A DNA stretch of 64,000 nt from Dehalococcoidia bacterium (GTDB taxonomy: Bacteria > Chloroflexota > Dehalococcoidia > Tepidiformales > Tepidiformaceae): assembly GCA_003104995.1 (NCBI GenBank), contig PQAO01000007.1:104565-168564 (forward strand), in the 5' to 3' direction. How positions within the stretch are numbered: the first letter of the stretch is position 1; every line of letters starts with the position of its first letter. A program made the position numbers and the translations under genes. The notes under the pieces were generated by a model. It was not told the origin of the DNA, did no database searches, and worked only from the letters and a program-made list of their open reading frames with translations. Below, one piece after another: positions 8,616 through 16,748 of the stretch.

Positions 8616-9179
8616 GTGTCCCAACCGCAACAGATGCCACAACTCCCGGGCTCGCCGAAGGAGCTCGAAGGCGTGGAGCAGGCGCTCCTCGCACTGTCCT
8701 ACGGGGTCCACGTCATCGGCTCGCGGAGCAGCGACGGCACCCTGAATGCGATGCTGGCGGACTGGGTGATGCAGGTGTCATTCAAGCCGCGGCTCATCGC
8801 CGTGGCGATCGAGAACGACGCGCGGACCCTCCGCTTCATTCGCGAGACGAACGCATTCACGGTGAACCTGTTGCACGAGAAGGATGGGCCGGAGATCGCA
8901 CGGAAGGTGGTCATGCCCTCGGAGGGGAGCAAGGTCCGGGGGCGCTCGGAAGAGGCGGCCGCAAAGGTCATCGACAAGCTGGCAGAGATTCCCTACGGCT
9001 TACATAAGAGCGGTTGTCCCGTGCTGGACAAGGGGCTCGGGTGGATTGCCTGCCAGGCAGAGCAGTTCTTCCCGGCGGGCGACCACACGATCGTGGTGGG
9101 CCGCTGCGTCGAAGGTGAGCGGCTGCGGCCGGGCGAGATGTTGATAGAACGGGACCTCGGCTGGGAGTACGGCGGGTAA
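8616..9179 (+). CDS. flavin reductase-like domain protein
   Basis: A 187-aa protein of the flavin-reductase-like (FMN-binding split-barrel) family. The diagnostic stretch runs SYGVHVIGSRSSDG, then NAMLADWVMQVSF, PRLIAVAIEND and NAFTVNLL, and the C-terminus contains GDHTIVVGRC. These enzymes bind FMN and reduce flavin with NAD(P)H, often to supply a partner monooxygenase, but no obvious partner is adjacent. I prefer GTG 8616 (GAGG about 6 bases upstream) to ATG 8583, which lacks a ribosome site and would add 11 residues. Confidence 0.8.
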   Translation: MSQPQQMPQLPGSPKELEGVEQALLALSYGVHVIGSRSSDGTLNAMLADWVMQVSFKPRLIAVAIENDARTLRFIRETNAFTVNLLHEKDGPEIARKVVMPSEGSKVRGRSEEAAAKVIDKLAEIPYGLHKSGCPVLDKGLGWIACQAEQFFPAGDHTIVVGRCVEGERLRPGEMLIERDLGWEYGG

Positions 9180-9239
9180 GCCGGACCGGCGGCCAGCCCG
9201 GGCCTTTTCAGCCCACGCCCGCGGGGGCACACTCGAGGA

Positions 9240-9986
9240 ATGGCGCGCATCGACTACAACCGGGTGGCCGCTGATTACGCTCGCGGACGCGGCCTGACCG
9301 AGGATGGCCTGGCCGCCTGGCGGGCCGCCTTACAGCCACACCTCGACCAGCTCGACCTACCCGTAGTAGACATCGGGAGCGGGACGGGACAGTTCGCCGC
9401 ACTGTTCCCGCGGTGGTTCGGCGTGGAAGTGGTCGGGGTGGAGCCTTCCGAGGAGATGCGCGCCGAGGCGATCGCGCACACGCGTGATCGGCGGGTGACT
9501 TACCTGGGGGCGGAGGCGGAGCACCTGCCGCTCGCGGATGGCTCCTGCGGAGCGGCGTGGCTTTCGACGGTAATCCACCACATCCCGAATTTGGAAGCGG
9601 CTGCGAGAGAGGTCCGGCGAGTGGTCGTGCCGGGAGGGCCAGTGCTCATCCGGAGCGCATTCCCCGGACGGACCGATCGAATCACCCTCTTCCAGTTCTT
9701 CCCAGAGGCAGCCGGGGTGGTCGAAACGTTCCCCAGCATCGACCAGGTCGAGCGCGACTTTGGCGCCGCAGGGTTCCGGCTGGAGGAGTTCGAACCGGTG
9801 CCGCAGGTGAGCGCGGGGAGCCTGATCGAGTTCCGGGAACGCGTTGCCCTGCGAGCCGACACGACCCTGCGAGCCATGCCGGACGATGCCTTCGCAGCCG
9901 GGCTGGCGCGGCTCGATGGCGCAATTTCGGGAGGCCAAGAAAGCGGGCCGGTGGTGGACTACCTGGACCTGGTGGTGCTGCGGTAG
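9240..9986 (+). CDS. class I SAM-dependent methyltransferase
   Basis: A 248-aa methyltransferase of the UbiE/COQ5-like methyltransf_11 type. Motif I is VVDIGSGTGQFAAL (around residue 42), followed by the acidic strand-2 end VVGVEPSEEM, then AEAEHLPLADGS as motif II and AAWLSTVIHHI. The HH after the WLSTVI strand is common in small-molecule methyltransferases. The substrate is not predictable. It converges with the following GNAT gene, leaving only 3 bases between stops. Confidence 0.85.
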   Translation: MARIDYNRVAADYARGRGLTEDGLAAWRAALQPHLDQLDLPVVDIGSGTGQFAALFPRWFGVEVVGVEPSEEMRAEAIAHTRDRRVTYLGAEAEHLPLADGSCGAAWLSTVIHHIPNLEAAAREVRRVVVPGGPVLIRSAFPGRTDRITLFQFFPEAAGVVETFPSIDQVERDFGAAGFRLEEFEPVPQVSAGSLIEFRERVALRADTTLRAMPDDAFAAGLARLDGAISGGQESGPVVDYLDLVVLR

Positions 9987-9989
9987 GCG

Positions 9990-10757
9990 TCAGTCCGGTA
10001 CATAGACGACCGAGATCAGCCAGAGCGGACGATACCCGGCGGAGAGCCCGTTGTTCATCGAGCGCACGTTCGTCACGCCATAGGTGTAGATGGGCCAGCG
10101 CCCATGTGCGCGAATCCAGCGCGTGGCGTGGATGGTGAGGGTCGTGGCCAGGCCGAGCCCCCGGTGGGCGCGCGCGACATCCAGCCCGATCTCGTCAATG
10201 TCCGGGTACTGGTCCCAGACACCGGCAACGCCCGCGATCGAGCCATCCGGGCCGTACGCGGCGAACGCAATGCGGATGGAAGCGATTTTTGCGTCTTCGC
10301 CCGGCTCGGCCAGGGCGTTCTCGAACTCCCTGCCGGGGCGAAGGCGCTCTTGCTCGACGAGCGGGAGTTCGGCAATGCGGTAGCCTGCGGGCATGCTCCG
10401 AGGCGGCATGTCTTCAGCCAGGACCATGCCCTCGGAGGGGCTGTGCGACCGCGCGCCCACGTAACCCAGTTCCCGGGCATGCGCGGCCAGCCCTTCGAGA
10501 AAGGAGGGCAGGAAGATGCGGAAGTGGGTTTCGAGCGGTTGTTCGCGCGCCCAATCAGCGAGACGCACGTCTTTCACGGAGAGGACGGAGCCGGTGCCGC
10601 AGGTGGCCACGACAGCCAGCTGACGCTCGCGGGAGCCTTCAGGCCGCTCGACGATGCTGAGGGCGTGCGACTCGAAGGCCGCGGGGTCGCAGCCCAGTTG
10701 CGCCGCCAGGGTCGCCTTGAACGCAGCGGCCGATTTCGCGAAAAGCGGCCCGGGCAT
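9990..10757 (-). CDS. GNAT-family N-acetyltransferase
   Basis: A 255-aa protein whose C-terminal half is a GNAT domain: strand 4 IAGVAGVWDQYPDIDEIGLDV, then the acetyl-CoA loop ARAHRGLGLATTLTIHA (RxxGLA form of Q/RxxGxG/A), and a final NVRSMNNGLSAGYRPL where Asn/Tyr are usual. The N-terminal 120 residues are a family-specific domain of unknown role. I start at ATG 10757; the frame stays open further upstream, but that extension is Arg/Ser-rich with no homology character. No good ribosome site is visible. The acceptor substrate is unknown. Confidence 0.75.
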   Translation of the reverse strand: MPGPLFAKSAAAFKATLAAQLGCDPAAFESHALSIVERPEGSRERQLAVVATCGTGSVLSVKDVRLADWAREQPLETHFRIFLPSFLEGLAAHARELGYVGARSHSPSEGMVLAEDMPPRSMPAGYRIAELPLVEQERLRPGREFENALAEPGEDAKIASIRIAFAAYGPDGSIAGVAGVWDQYPDIDEIGLDVARAHRGLGLATTLTIHATRWIRAHGRWPIYTYGVTNVRSMNNGLSAGYRPLWLISVVYVPD

Positions 10758-10914
10758 CAGGACGGCGACGCCATGGGTGGCTGCGGGCGCCCGGCCCGGG
10801 CCGCGGAGGCTACGGGAGCAAAGCCGCAGGCAAGGACGAACTGGCCGGGAAGGATGTCCGTCGGTACGCGAAAGGTGGCCGGGGTCTCTCCGCTCACGGC
10901 GCTCACGGGGGCGA

Positions 10915-11487
10915 TCACTCGGCGAAGAGCTGCGCGAGGTCCAGCTCGAAGCCGTCCTCGATGAAGCCCGCATCGTCGCTGGAGAGAACGCTCGCGCCAC
11001 TGTAGGTGTGCGCATCGCCACCGGGCCGGTGGACGGTCACCGTGCGGTTCCGGGGGCGGACGATCCAGACGCGTTCGGCACCGGCGTCGAAGTACTCTTT
11101 GACCTTGCGGGCAACATCGGCTTCGCGGTCTTCGGGCGACATGACCTCGATGGCCAGGGTGGGGGCGCCCGGGACGAAACCGTCAGGAGGAAGGTCGCGA
11201 AGCCGCAACGCGCTCAGGAAAGAAACGTCCGGTGCACGAACCGAATCAGGGGCAGTTGCGGTGCGATGCCCCAACTCCACATGGACCTCACCAAGACTGT
11301 GTTCATCGACGAATAGGCTCAGCGACTTCACGAGCCGCCCGGCGAGGCGTGCATGCAATCGTCCAACTGGCATTTCTTCGACCACCCTCCCTCTGACGAG
11401 CTCCGTGCGCCCGCCGTGGGGAGGCTCGGGGAGTTCCCAGAACTCCTCGGCCGTGAGTAGCGTCTGTGACTTCGGGCTTGCGCTCAT
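10915..11487 (-). CDS. Uma2-family (DUF820) PD-(D/E)XK-fold protein
   Basis: A 190-aa Uma2 protein. It opens with LLTAEEFWELPEP and RTELVRGRVVEEMP, the standard Uma2 start. The nuclease-like core follows: RAPDVSFLS (the conserved PD), PTLAIEVMSPEDR (E of the ExV/K motif) and KVKEYFDAGAERVWIV (Lys and WxV). Uma2 proteins are abundant in cyanobacteria and Chloroflexota and are predicted endonucleases, with unproven function. It begins 12 bases after the acyl-CoA dehydrogenase stop and is likely read through from it. Confidence 0.88.
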   Translation of the reverse strand: MSASPKSQTLLTAEEFWELPEPPHGGRTELVRGRVVEEMPVGRLHARLAGRLVKSLSLFVDEHSLGEVHVELGHRTATAPDSVRAPDVSFLSALRLRDLPPDGFVPGAPTLAIEVMSPEDREADVARKVKEYFDAGAERVWIVRPRNRTVTVHRPGGDAHTYSGASVLSSDDAGFIEDGFELDLAQLFAE

Positions 11488-11499
11488 ACGGGTATGATA

Positions 11500-12672
11500 T
11501 CAGTCGCGCGGGAGGCCGAGACCACGGGTCGCGATGATGTTGCGCTGGATCTCGCTCGAACCGCTGTAGATGAGCGGCGAGACGTTCACGAGGTGGCCCT
11601 TTTCCATGACGCCGTGCATCGGGGCGTGTTTGGAATCCGGTTCGAGGGCGCCGGCCGGGCCGAGCTGGTTGACGCCGAAGTTGGTGATCCGCGCGGCGAG
11701 CTCGGTGGCGAACACCTTGATGACGGACGCCTCGTAGTTCGCCACCCGGCCAGCCTCCTGCATCCAGGCGGTGCGGTAGCTCAGCAGGCGGCCGGTCTCG
11801 TTCGCGAGCCACATATCGGCGAGGCGATGACGGAAGATGTCGCGGTAGGCGCCGCCGGGCTTCCGCTCGCGCATGTCGGCGATGAGCATCTCAAGGGTGC
11901 GCTGGTTGGCGGCGATGGAAGCAACGTTGGAGCGCTCGAAGTCGAGGAGGGTCATGGCGACGTACCAGCCGTTGTTTTCTTCGCCCACGCGGTTCTTCAC
12001 GGGGACGCGGACATCCTCGAAGAAAACTTCGTTGAACTCGTGGTAGCCGGCCATATTGACGATGGGGCGGACAGTGATGCCCGGGGACTTCATGTCGGCG
12101 AGGAGGAACGAGATGCCCTTGTGCTTTGGCGCATCCGGGTCGGAGCGAACGAGGAGGAAGCACCAGTCGGCGTGGTGAGCGCCGGTGGTCCAGATCTTCT
12201 GGCCGTTGACCACGTAGTCGTCTCCGTCGCGGACGGCGCGAGTCTGGAGGCTGGCAAGGTCGCTGCCGGCGCCGGGTTCGCTGTAGCCCTGGCACCAGGT
12301 GACTTCGGCGTTGGTGATGCGGGGGAGGTGATCCTTCTTCTGCTCCGGGCTGCCGTGGACGATGAGGGTGGGGCCGATCATGCCCACGTTGAAGACGCGA
12401 CCGCCGTCGGGTGCGCCGGCGTAGGAGATCTCCTCGCTGAAGATCATCTGCTTGATGTGGGACCAGGCGAGTCCGCCATACTCCTTCGGCCATGCGGGGG
12501 CTACCCAGCCCCTGGCGGCAAGCTTCCGCATGAACTCCATCTGCTCGGGCCAGTTCTCCTGGCTGGTGGGGCGAACGGGCCCCGATTCACTGCCCCCGGG
12601 GAGAGCATCCTTGAGGAATTCGCGCACCTCAGCGCGGAGGGCGTTGTGTTCTTCAGAGAACTTGAATTCCAT
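11500..12672 (-). CDS. acyl-CoA dehydrogenase
   Basis: A 390-aa FAD enzyme of acyl-CoA alpha,beta-desaturation. The N-terminal helical domain starts MEFKFSEEHNALRAEVREFL. The FAD/substrate strand domain has WCQGYSEPGAGSDLASLQT and GQKIWTTGAHHADWCFLLV, and the C-terminus ends SSEIQRNIIATRGLGLPRD. The start at ATG 12672 has GGGAGGA about 6 bases upstream; the open frame above it is non-homologous. It resembles large-substrate (FadE/steroid or aryl acyl-CoA) dehydrogenases more than short-chain ones. It is divergent from the HAD gene across a 125-base region carrying a small inverted repeat. Confidence 0.92.
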   Translation of the reverse strand: MEFKFSEEHNALRAEVREFLKDALPGGSESGPVRPTSQENWPEQMEFMRKLAARGWVAPAWPKEYGGLAWSHIKQMIFSEEISYAGAPDGGRVFNVGMIGPTLIVHGSPEQKKDHLPRITNAEVTWCQGYSEPGAGSDLASLQTRAVRDGDDYVVNGQKIWTTGAHHADWCFLLVRSDPDAPKHKGISFLLADMKSPGITVRPIVNMAGYHEFNEVFFEDVRVPVKNRVGEENNGWYVAMTLLDFERSNVASIAANQRTLEMLIADMRERKPGGAYRDIFRHRLADMWLANETGRLLSYRTAWMQEAGRVANYEASVIKVFATELAARITNFGVNQLGPAGALEPDSKHAPMHGVMEKGHLVNVSPLIYSGSSEIQRNIIATRGLGLPRD

Positions 12673-12715
12673 CTCGGTTCCTCCCGGTGGCGCTGGCGCC
12701 GTGGCTGTTTGCAGA

Positions 12716-12729
12716 TTACCGCAGGGTAA
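12716..12729. promoter_or_regulatory. small inverted repeat between divergent genes
   Basis: TTACC (12716-12720) and GGTAA (12725-12729) flank a 4-base spacer, midway between the acyl-CoA dehydrogenase and HAD starts. The size suits a TetR/FadR-type operator. This is a single occurrence, so it is suggestive only. Confidence 0.25.
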
Positions 12730-12797
12730 ACGCGATGTCGCGCACGGAGGCGGAGGCATCGTTAGACTGGGACGAACACCCAACCAGAGAGAGCAGC

Positions 12798-13211
12798 ATG
12801 CTGGAGCCATCAGCGCGCGGGCTGAATATCTTCTTCGACGTAGATAACACCATTATCACGTGGGACGTGAAGCTCCGGCCCGGCGTGCACGAGGTGTTCC
12901 AGCAGCTCCGTACCGACGGCCACACCATCTACCTGTGGAGCGGGATGGGCCCGAGGTGGGAGGTGGTGAAACGGTTCGAGCTCCACGAACACATCACCGA
13001 TTGCTTCTGGAAACCGCTGACCGATCACCATGCGCGGATGGAGCAACTCGGGATACCAGTGTGGCCCGATTATGTCATTGACGACCACGTGGAGATCATC
13101 CAGGCGTTTACGGGTCTGCACGTGCCGGAGCCGAAGTTGCCACTCGAACGGGACCGCGAGATGTGGCGGGTGTACGACGAGATCCAGCGGTTCGTCTCCG
13201 GGCCGGGGTAG
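12798..13211 (+). CDS. HAD-superfamily hydrolase (small)
   Basis: A 137-aa HAD-fold protein without a large cap domain. Motif I is FFDVDNTI (DxDxT nucleophile/acid pair, residues about 13-20), motif II Ser is in YLWSGMG, the motif III Lys is in CFWKPL, and motif IV is DYVIDDH. All catalytic positions are present, so it should be an active phosphatase. The substrate is unknown. The start at ATG 12798 follows a GAGAGAG stretch. Its stop is directly abutted by the GTG of the histidine phosphatase gene, implying co-translation. Confidence 0.8.
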   Translation: MLEPSARGLNIFFDVDNTIITWDVKLRPGVHEVFQQLRTDGHTIYLWSGMGPRWEVVKRFELHEHITDCFWKPLTDHHARMEQLGIPVWPDYVIDDHVEIIQAFTGLHVPEPKLPLERDREMWRVYDEIQRFVSGPG

Positions 13212-13787
13212 GTGACCGGCATCATCCTCGTCCGGCACGCGATGCCCGAGGTTGTGCCCGGCGTTTTATCGACAATGTGGGAACTCGGCGAGGCAGCACT
13301 GGAGGATTGCGTGCTGCTTGCGCACGCCCTCCCGCAAGAACTGGCCGCGACCGTATTCACGAGCCACCAGCCGAAGGTGAAACAGACCGCCGGTGTGCTG
13401 GCGCTCCGGCGCGGGCTCGAGGTGCGGGAGGACGAGCGGCTCCGGGAGGCCGGACAGGGCCCGGGATGGATTGACGACTACCGTGCGGCGGCGGCCAGTT
13501 ATCTCCGGAGCGGGAGCGTCGGCGAGACGGCCGATTGGGAGCCACGAGAGCGCGTGGTGGAGCGGTTCGCGGCCGGGGTGGAGGCGGCGATTGCCGCCAA
13601 CAGCCGCTCGGCCGGGGACGTGGTGATCGTGAACCACGGGCTGGCGATGAGCCTGTGGCTCGCTTCACGAGCCGGGATCGACCTCGTGCCATTCTGGCAA
13701 GGGCTGACGTTCCCGGATGCCTGGCGGCTGGACCTCGAAACCGGAGCCGTACGCCACCTGTGGATGGGCGGACGGGCGGCCGAGTAG
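13212..13787 (+). CDS. histidine phosphatase (phosphoglycerate mutase-like)
   Basis: A 191-aa histidine phosphatase. The catalytic motif is LVRHAMP (RH with A in place of the usual G). The second active-site His lies in VIVNHGLAMSLW near residue 140, and FTSHQPKVKQTA supplies the conserved substrate-side segment. The GTG start directly follows the TAG of the HAD gene with no gap. Two phosphatases in one operon suggest sequential or complementary dephosphorylation, but nothing identifies the metabolite. Confidence 0.82.
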   Translation: MTGIILVRHAMPEVVPGVLSTMWELGEAALEDCVLLAHALPQELAATVFTSHQPKVKQTAGVLALRRGLEVREDERLREAGQGPGWIDDYRAAAASYLRSGSVGETADWEPRERVVERFAAGVEAAIAANSRSAGDVVIVNHGLAMSLWLASRAGIDLVPFWQGLTFPDAWRLDLETGAVRHLWMGGRAAE

Positions 13788-13801
13788 CCGGCCACGAACT
13801 G

Positions 13802-14014
13802 CTACGCGATGACGCCGTTGCCTTCGAGTTGCTGCTTAAGGGACTCGAGCGAGGGGACGGGCTTGCCGTTGAGCGAGTCGAGAGCGTCGATAACGTCGTC
13901 GCTGGCGTCTTCCGCGAACGCAAGGTCCACCAGGTCCTGGCGGTCGGGCTGGAGGCCCTGTTCGAAGAGGTGCTTCACGAGGGATTCAACCTCGTTCCAG
14001 GGTGCTTTCGCCAT
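13802..14014 (-). CDS. DUF2795-like small protein
   Basis: A 70-aa protein starting at ATG 14014 behind AAAGGAG. Its pattern (LVKHLFEQGLQPDRQDLVDLA, then ASDDVIDALDSLNG and PSLESLKQQL) matches the DUF2795 style of a helical repeat with alternating short helices. The family is common in Actinobacteria and Chloroflexota with no known role. A terminator separates it from nuoB upstream, so it probably has its own promoter. Confidence 0.65.
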   Translation of the reverse strand: MAKAPWNEVESLVKHLFEQGLQPDRQDLVDLAFAEDASDDVIDALDSLNGKPVPSLESLKQQLEGNGVIA

Positions 14015-14036
14015 GCGGGGTCTCCTTTGGGCCACG

Positions 14037-14062
14037 GAAAAGGGCGGCCGGGCCGCCCCTTC
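14037..14062 (-). terminator. intrinsic terminator of the nuoB transcript
   Basis: On the minus strand a GC-rich hairpin formed by GGGGCGGC and GCCGCCCT, extended by A-T pairs, is followed directly by TTTT. It lies 23-48 bases beyond the nuoB stop. Confidence 0.65.
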
Positions 14063-14084
14063 GGTTGCGGTCGCATTGGGGGGA

Positions 14085-14747
14085 TTACTTCGAGAAGATG
14101 TCGCCCTCGAGCGGCTTGCCGTAGTCGACGTAGGGCGGCCAGAGCGTTTCGAGTTCCTTGCGGATGGGGTCGCCCTCGGGGAGGTAGCGCTGGAACTGCG
14201 GTTCGACATCGCGGCGCACCCAGCCTTTGCCGATGGTGTCCTGCTTGATCTTGTCCTGGAGGAGCATGATCCCGGTCAGGAGCGACTCGGGGCGGGGCGG
14301 GCATCCGGGCACGTAGACATCGACCGGCAGGAGCACATTGACGCCCGGGGTGACGCTGTAGGCGTAGGCGAATGGCCCACCCATGGTGGCGCAGCCACCC
14401 ATCGCGAGGGCCCACTTGGGCTCGGGCATCTGGAGCCAGATGCGCCGAACGGCGGGGGCCATCTTCCAGGTGACGGTGCCGGGGACGATGAGCAGGTCGG
14501 CCTGGCGGGGGGAGGCGCGGAAGATCTCAGCGCCGAAGCGGGCGATGTCGTAGCGCGGGGTGGCGGTAGCGATCATCTCCATGGCGCAGCAGGCGAGACC
14601 GAACATGCAGGGCCAGAGCGACGACCGGCGGGACCAGTTGAGAACCTGATCGACGCTGGTGACGAGGATGTTCTGCTGGACCTCCTCGTCGACATCACTA
14701 TCGAGTCTGAGAGGGAGGGGCTGGTAGACCTTGTTTGCCTGTGGCAT
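14085..14747 (-). CDS. nuoB: NADH-quinone oxidoreductase subunit B (orphan copy)
   Basis: A 220-aa NuoB/PSST subunit, which carries the N2 [4Fe-4S] cluster at the end of the complex I electron chain. All four ligands are visible: the tandem Cys in [10 protein letters not shown], the third in MGGCATMGG and the fourth in [20 protein letters not shown] and [15 protein letters not shown] are typical. The N-terminal 30 and C-terminal 50 residues extend the core in the usual way. No other nuo gene is in the window; neighbours are a zinc-ribbon protein and a DUF2795-like gene. It could be a dispersed complex I gene or part of a related [NiFe]-hydrogenase-like module. Confidence 0.92.
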   Translation of the reverse strand: MPQANKVYQPLPLRLDSDVDEEVQQNILVTSVDQVLNWSRRSSLWPCMFGLACCAMEMIATATPRYDIARFGAEIFRASPRQADLLIVPGTVTWKMAPAVRRIWLQMPEPKWALAMGGCATMGGPFAYAYSVTPGVNVLLPVDVYVPGCPPRPESLLTGIMLLQDKIKQDTIGKGWVRRDVEPQFQRYLPEGDPIRKELETLWPPYVDYGKPLEGDIFSK

Positions 14748-14822
14748 TGCTCGTGCAGTCTATCACAAAGGCCCTGCGCGAACGCGAGGGCGGGGCTCTG
14801 AGGGCGGTGGTTGGACCGGCCG

Positions 14823-15029
14823 CTAGCGCGAGCGGCTCATGTGGACCTGGCCATCGTTGATGGGCTCATCGATGTAGAGGTCGCCGTTGCGGATCTTGAT
14901 GTTGTAGCCACAATCGGGGTTAGTGCAGACCCAGGCCTTGAAGTGGATAGGCGCGCCCTGGCTGCCGAAGTCAGAAAACGGCACAAGATCGCCGTAATCG
15001 CACTTACGGCATTTCGGAAACTGGTACAT
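14823..15029 (-). CDS. zinc-ribbon small protein
   Basis: A 68-aa protein with two Cys pairs, KCRKCDYGDL and WVCTNPDCGY (CxxC and CxxxxC), typical of a zinc ribbon. I start it at ATG 15029 because GGGAGGGTGGG precedes it directly; a longer frame adds an unlikely Arg-rich leader. It is 75 bases upstream of nuoB on the same strand and may be co-transcribed, but the link to complex I is only positional. Confidence 0.6.
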   Translation of the reverse strand: MYQFPKCRKCDYGDLVPFSDFGSQGAPIHFKAWVCTNPDCGYNIKIRNGDLYIDEPINDGQVHMSRSR

Positions 15030-15122
15030 CCCACCCTCCCCAATATCGGCGCGGATGGTACGCAAGAATTCGCGTCGGGGCAATCAACTCGTATGCGAAC
15101 GGCTTGTTGGCCTTAGTTCGCG

Positions 15123-15584
15123 CTACGCCCCGGCTGTTGCCTTCGCTGCTTTCTTCATGTCGGCAAGCAGCAGGTCCATGTCTTCCTGCGGGATTTCGTG
15201 GAGGTTGCCCTGATAGGCAAGGGTCCAGTTGGCGCGGGGCCAGCGCTGGGTCCACTGGAAGCGATCGTGGTAGGGCTCGGCGTCGAGCCACCGGTCGTCT
15301 TCGAGGATGACCACCGGTTCGATGTCGCAGCGGTAGGGGTAGATCTCGTTCGGCTTCTTATCGCTCTGCCAGATGCGGGTCTGTTCCTCGACGACGTTCG
15401 AGGTGATGCGGCAGATGGCGGCCAGCTGCTTCCGGCCCGTGACGTAGAAGGCGAGGAGGTCGCCCGGCTGGATGCTGTTGGCCATGTTGCGGCGGGTACT
15501 CTTGAAGCCGTGACGGGTGAAGCCCATCTCGCGGGTCTTGCCGAAGATCTCGGGGCCGCCCACGACGATCCAGTTGCGTGCCAT
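15123..15584 (-). CDS. EVE domain protein
   Basis: A 153-aa EVE-domain protein (PUA-like fold that binds modified bases in RNA or DNA). It opens RNWIVVGGPEIF, contains IQPGDLLAFYVTGRK (the conserved GD/FY strand), ICRITSNVVEEQTRIW and YPYRCDIEPVVIL. Bacterial EVE proteins are linked to restriction of modified DNA or to RNA modification reading. No restriction gene adjoins it. It sits between ribD and the zinc-ribbon gene on the same strand. Confidence 0.82.
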   Translation of the reverse strand: MARNWIVVGGPEIFGKTREMGFTRHGFKSTRRNMANSIQPGDLLAFYVTGRKQLAAICRITSNVVEEQTRIWQSDKKPNEIYPYRCDIEPVVILEDDRWLDAEPYHDRFQWTQRWPRANWTLAYQGNLHEIPQEDMDLLLADMKKAAKATAGA

Positions 15585-15616
15585 CTCTGCCTCCGTGCGC
15601 TCGGTCTGGCCGCTGC

Positions 15617-16708
15617 TCAGGGCGACCAGCTTCCAGTGTAGCCGCGGAGCAGGACATCCGGGGCAAGGGGTTCGATGACTGGCTCTCGTAGTTCGAGCGC
15701 CAAGGGCAGCGTCCCTGCAGGGAGCAGCGGGATGCCGTTCCCGAGGATTCGGGGGGCGATGTAGGCGTGGACTTCATCAACCAGGTCATTCGCGAGGAGG
15801 GCCGCGTGGACGGTCGGCCCGCCTTCGGCAATCAGCGAGACGATGTTTCGCTGCCCGAGCGCCAACAGCAACTGCTCGAGGTCGATCCCCGTCGTGTCTT
15901 CTTCCAGTTCGAGGACGGTCACCCCCCGCTGCTGGAGCGACTCCTTCCAGGGGCGGGGGCTTGCAGGCGCGGTGGCGACGATGGTGGCGGTGCTGCCGCC
16001 GAACACACGAGCCGTGACTGGAGACCGGCCGCGGCTGTCGAGCACCACACGGACCGGTTGGCGGGAGGCGGCGGTGCCGCCGGGCCGGGCGGTCAGTGCG
16101 GGGTCATCGGCCAGGACGGTGCCGCTGCCGACGAGGATGGCATCCACACGGTCGCGGTCCTGGTGGACACGTTCAACGGCGGCGGGCCCGGTGAGCCACC
16201 GAACCCCTGCCTGCGGTGCGCCGACCATCCCGTCGAGGCTGACAGCGAACTTCGCGATGACGTACGGCCGGCCCGAATTGCGAAAGCGGAGGTAAGGCCG
16301 GAGCAGCCCGGTAATGACAGCGGCACCGTCGCCCACCTCGACTTCTATCCCCGCCGCGCGGAGGCGGGCCACGCCATGTCCGCCCACGTGGGGATCGAGG
16401 AGGCCAACGACGACTCGGGTCACACCCGCGGCAATGATCGCATCGGAGCATGGCGGCGTGCGCTTGCCTTCGAAGGGGACGCAGGGTTCGAGGGTTGTAT
16501 AGAGCGTGGCACCGGCGGCATCGACGTTGGCGAGGGCCGCCGCCTCGGCATGGGCGCCGCCATAGGGCTCGGTCGCTCCGACCGACACGACCGTGCCGTC
16601 GCGGACAAGGGCGGCGCCGACCCAGGGGTTGGGGCTCGTGCGGCCACGGGCGGCTCGCGCCGCCGCGATCGCGGCCTGCATGGGGAGCGAAGGCTCGTTC
16701 ACGGCCAT
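15617..16708 (-). CDS. ribD: bifunctional riboflavin biosynthesis protein RibD
   Basis: A 363-aa fusion of pyrimidine deaminase and reductase, two consecutive steps from the GTP-derived pyrimidine toward riboflavin. The deaminase half holds the zinc site: GGAHAEAAAL (His and catalytic Glu) and LEPCVPFEGKRTPPC (two Cys). The reductase half starts around residue 145 (RPYVIAKFAVSLDGMVG) with DAILVGSGTVLADDPALTAR and ends in SLIAEGGPTVHAALL. I use ATG 16708; ATG 16681 is also possible and neither has a clear ribosome site. No other rib genes are present. A standard catalytic set with no missing residue. Confidence 0.92.
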   Translation of the reverse strand: MAVNEPSLPMQAAIAAARAARGRTSPNPWVGAALVRDGTVVSVGATEPYGGAHAEAAALANVDAAGATLYTTLEPCVPFEGKRTPPCSDAIIAAGVTRVVVGLLDPHVGGHGVARLRAAGIEVEVGDGAAVITGLLRPYLRFRNSGRPYVIAKFAVSLDGMVGAPQAGVRWLTGPAAVERVHQDRDRVDAILVGSGTVLADDPALTARPGGTAASRQPVRVVLDSRGRSPVTARVFGGSTATIVATAPASPRPWKESLQQRGVTVLELEEDTTGIDLEQLLLALGQRNIVSLIAEGGPTVHAALLANDLVDEVHAYIAPRILGNGIPLLPAGTLPLALELREPVIEPLAPDVLLRGYTGSWSP

Positions 16709-16748
16709 CAGCGTAGCGGAATCGGGCGCCGGCGCGGCAGCGGGAGCC

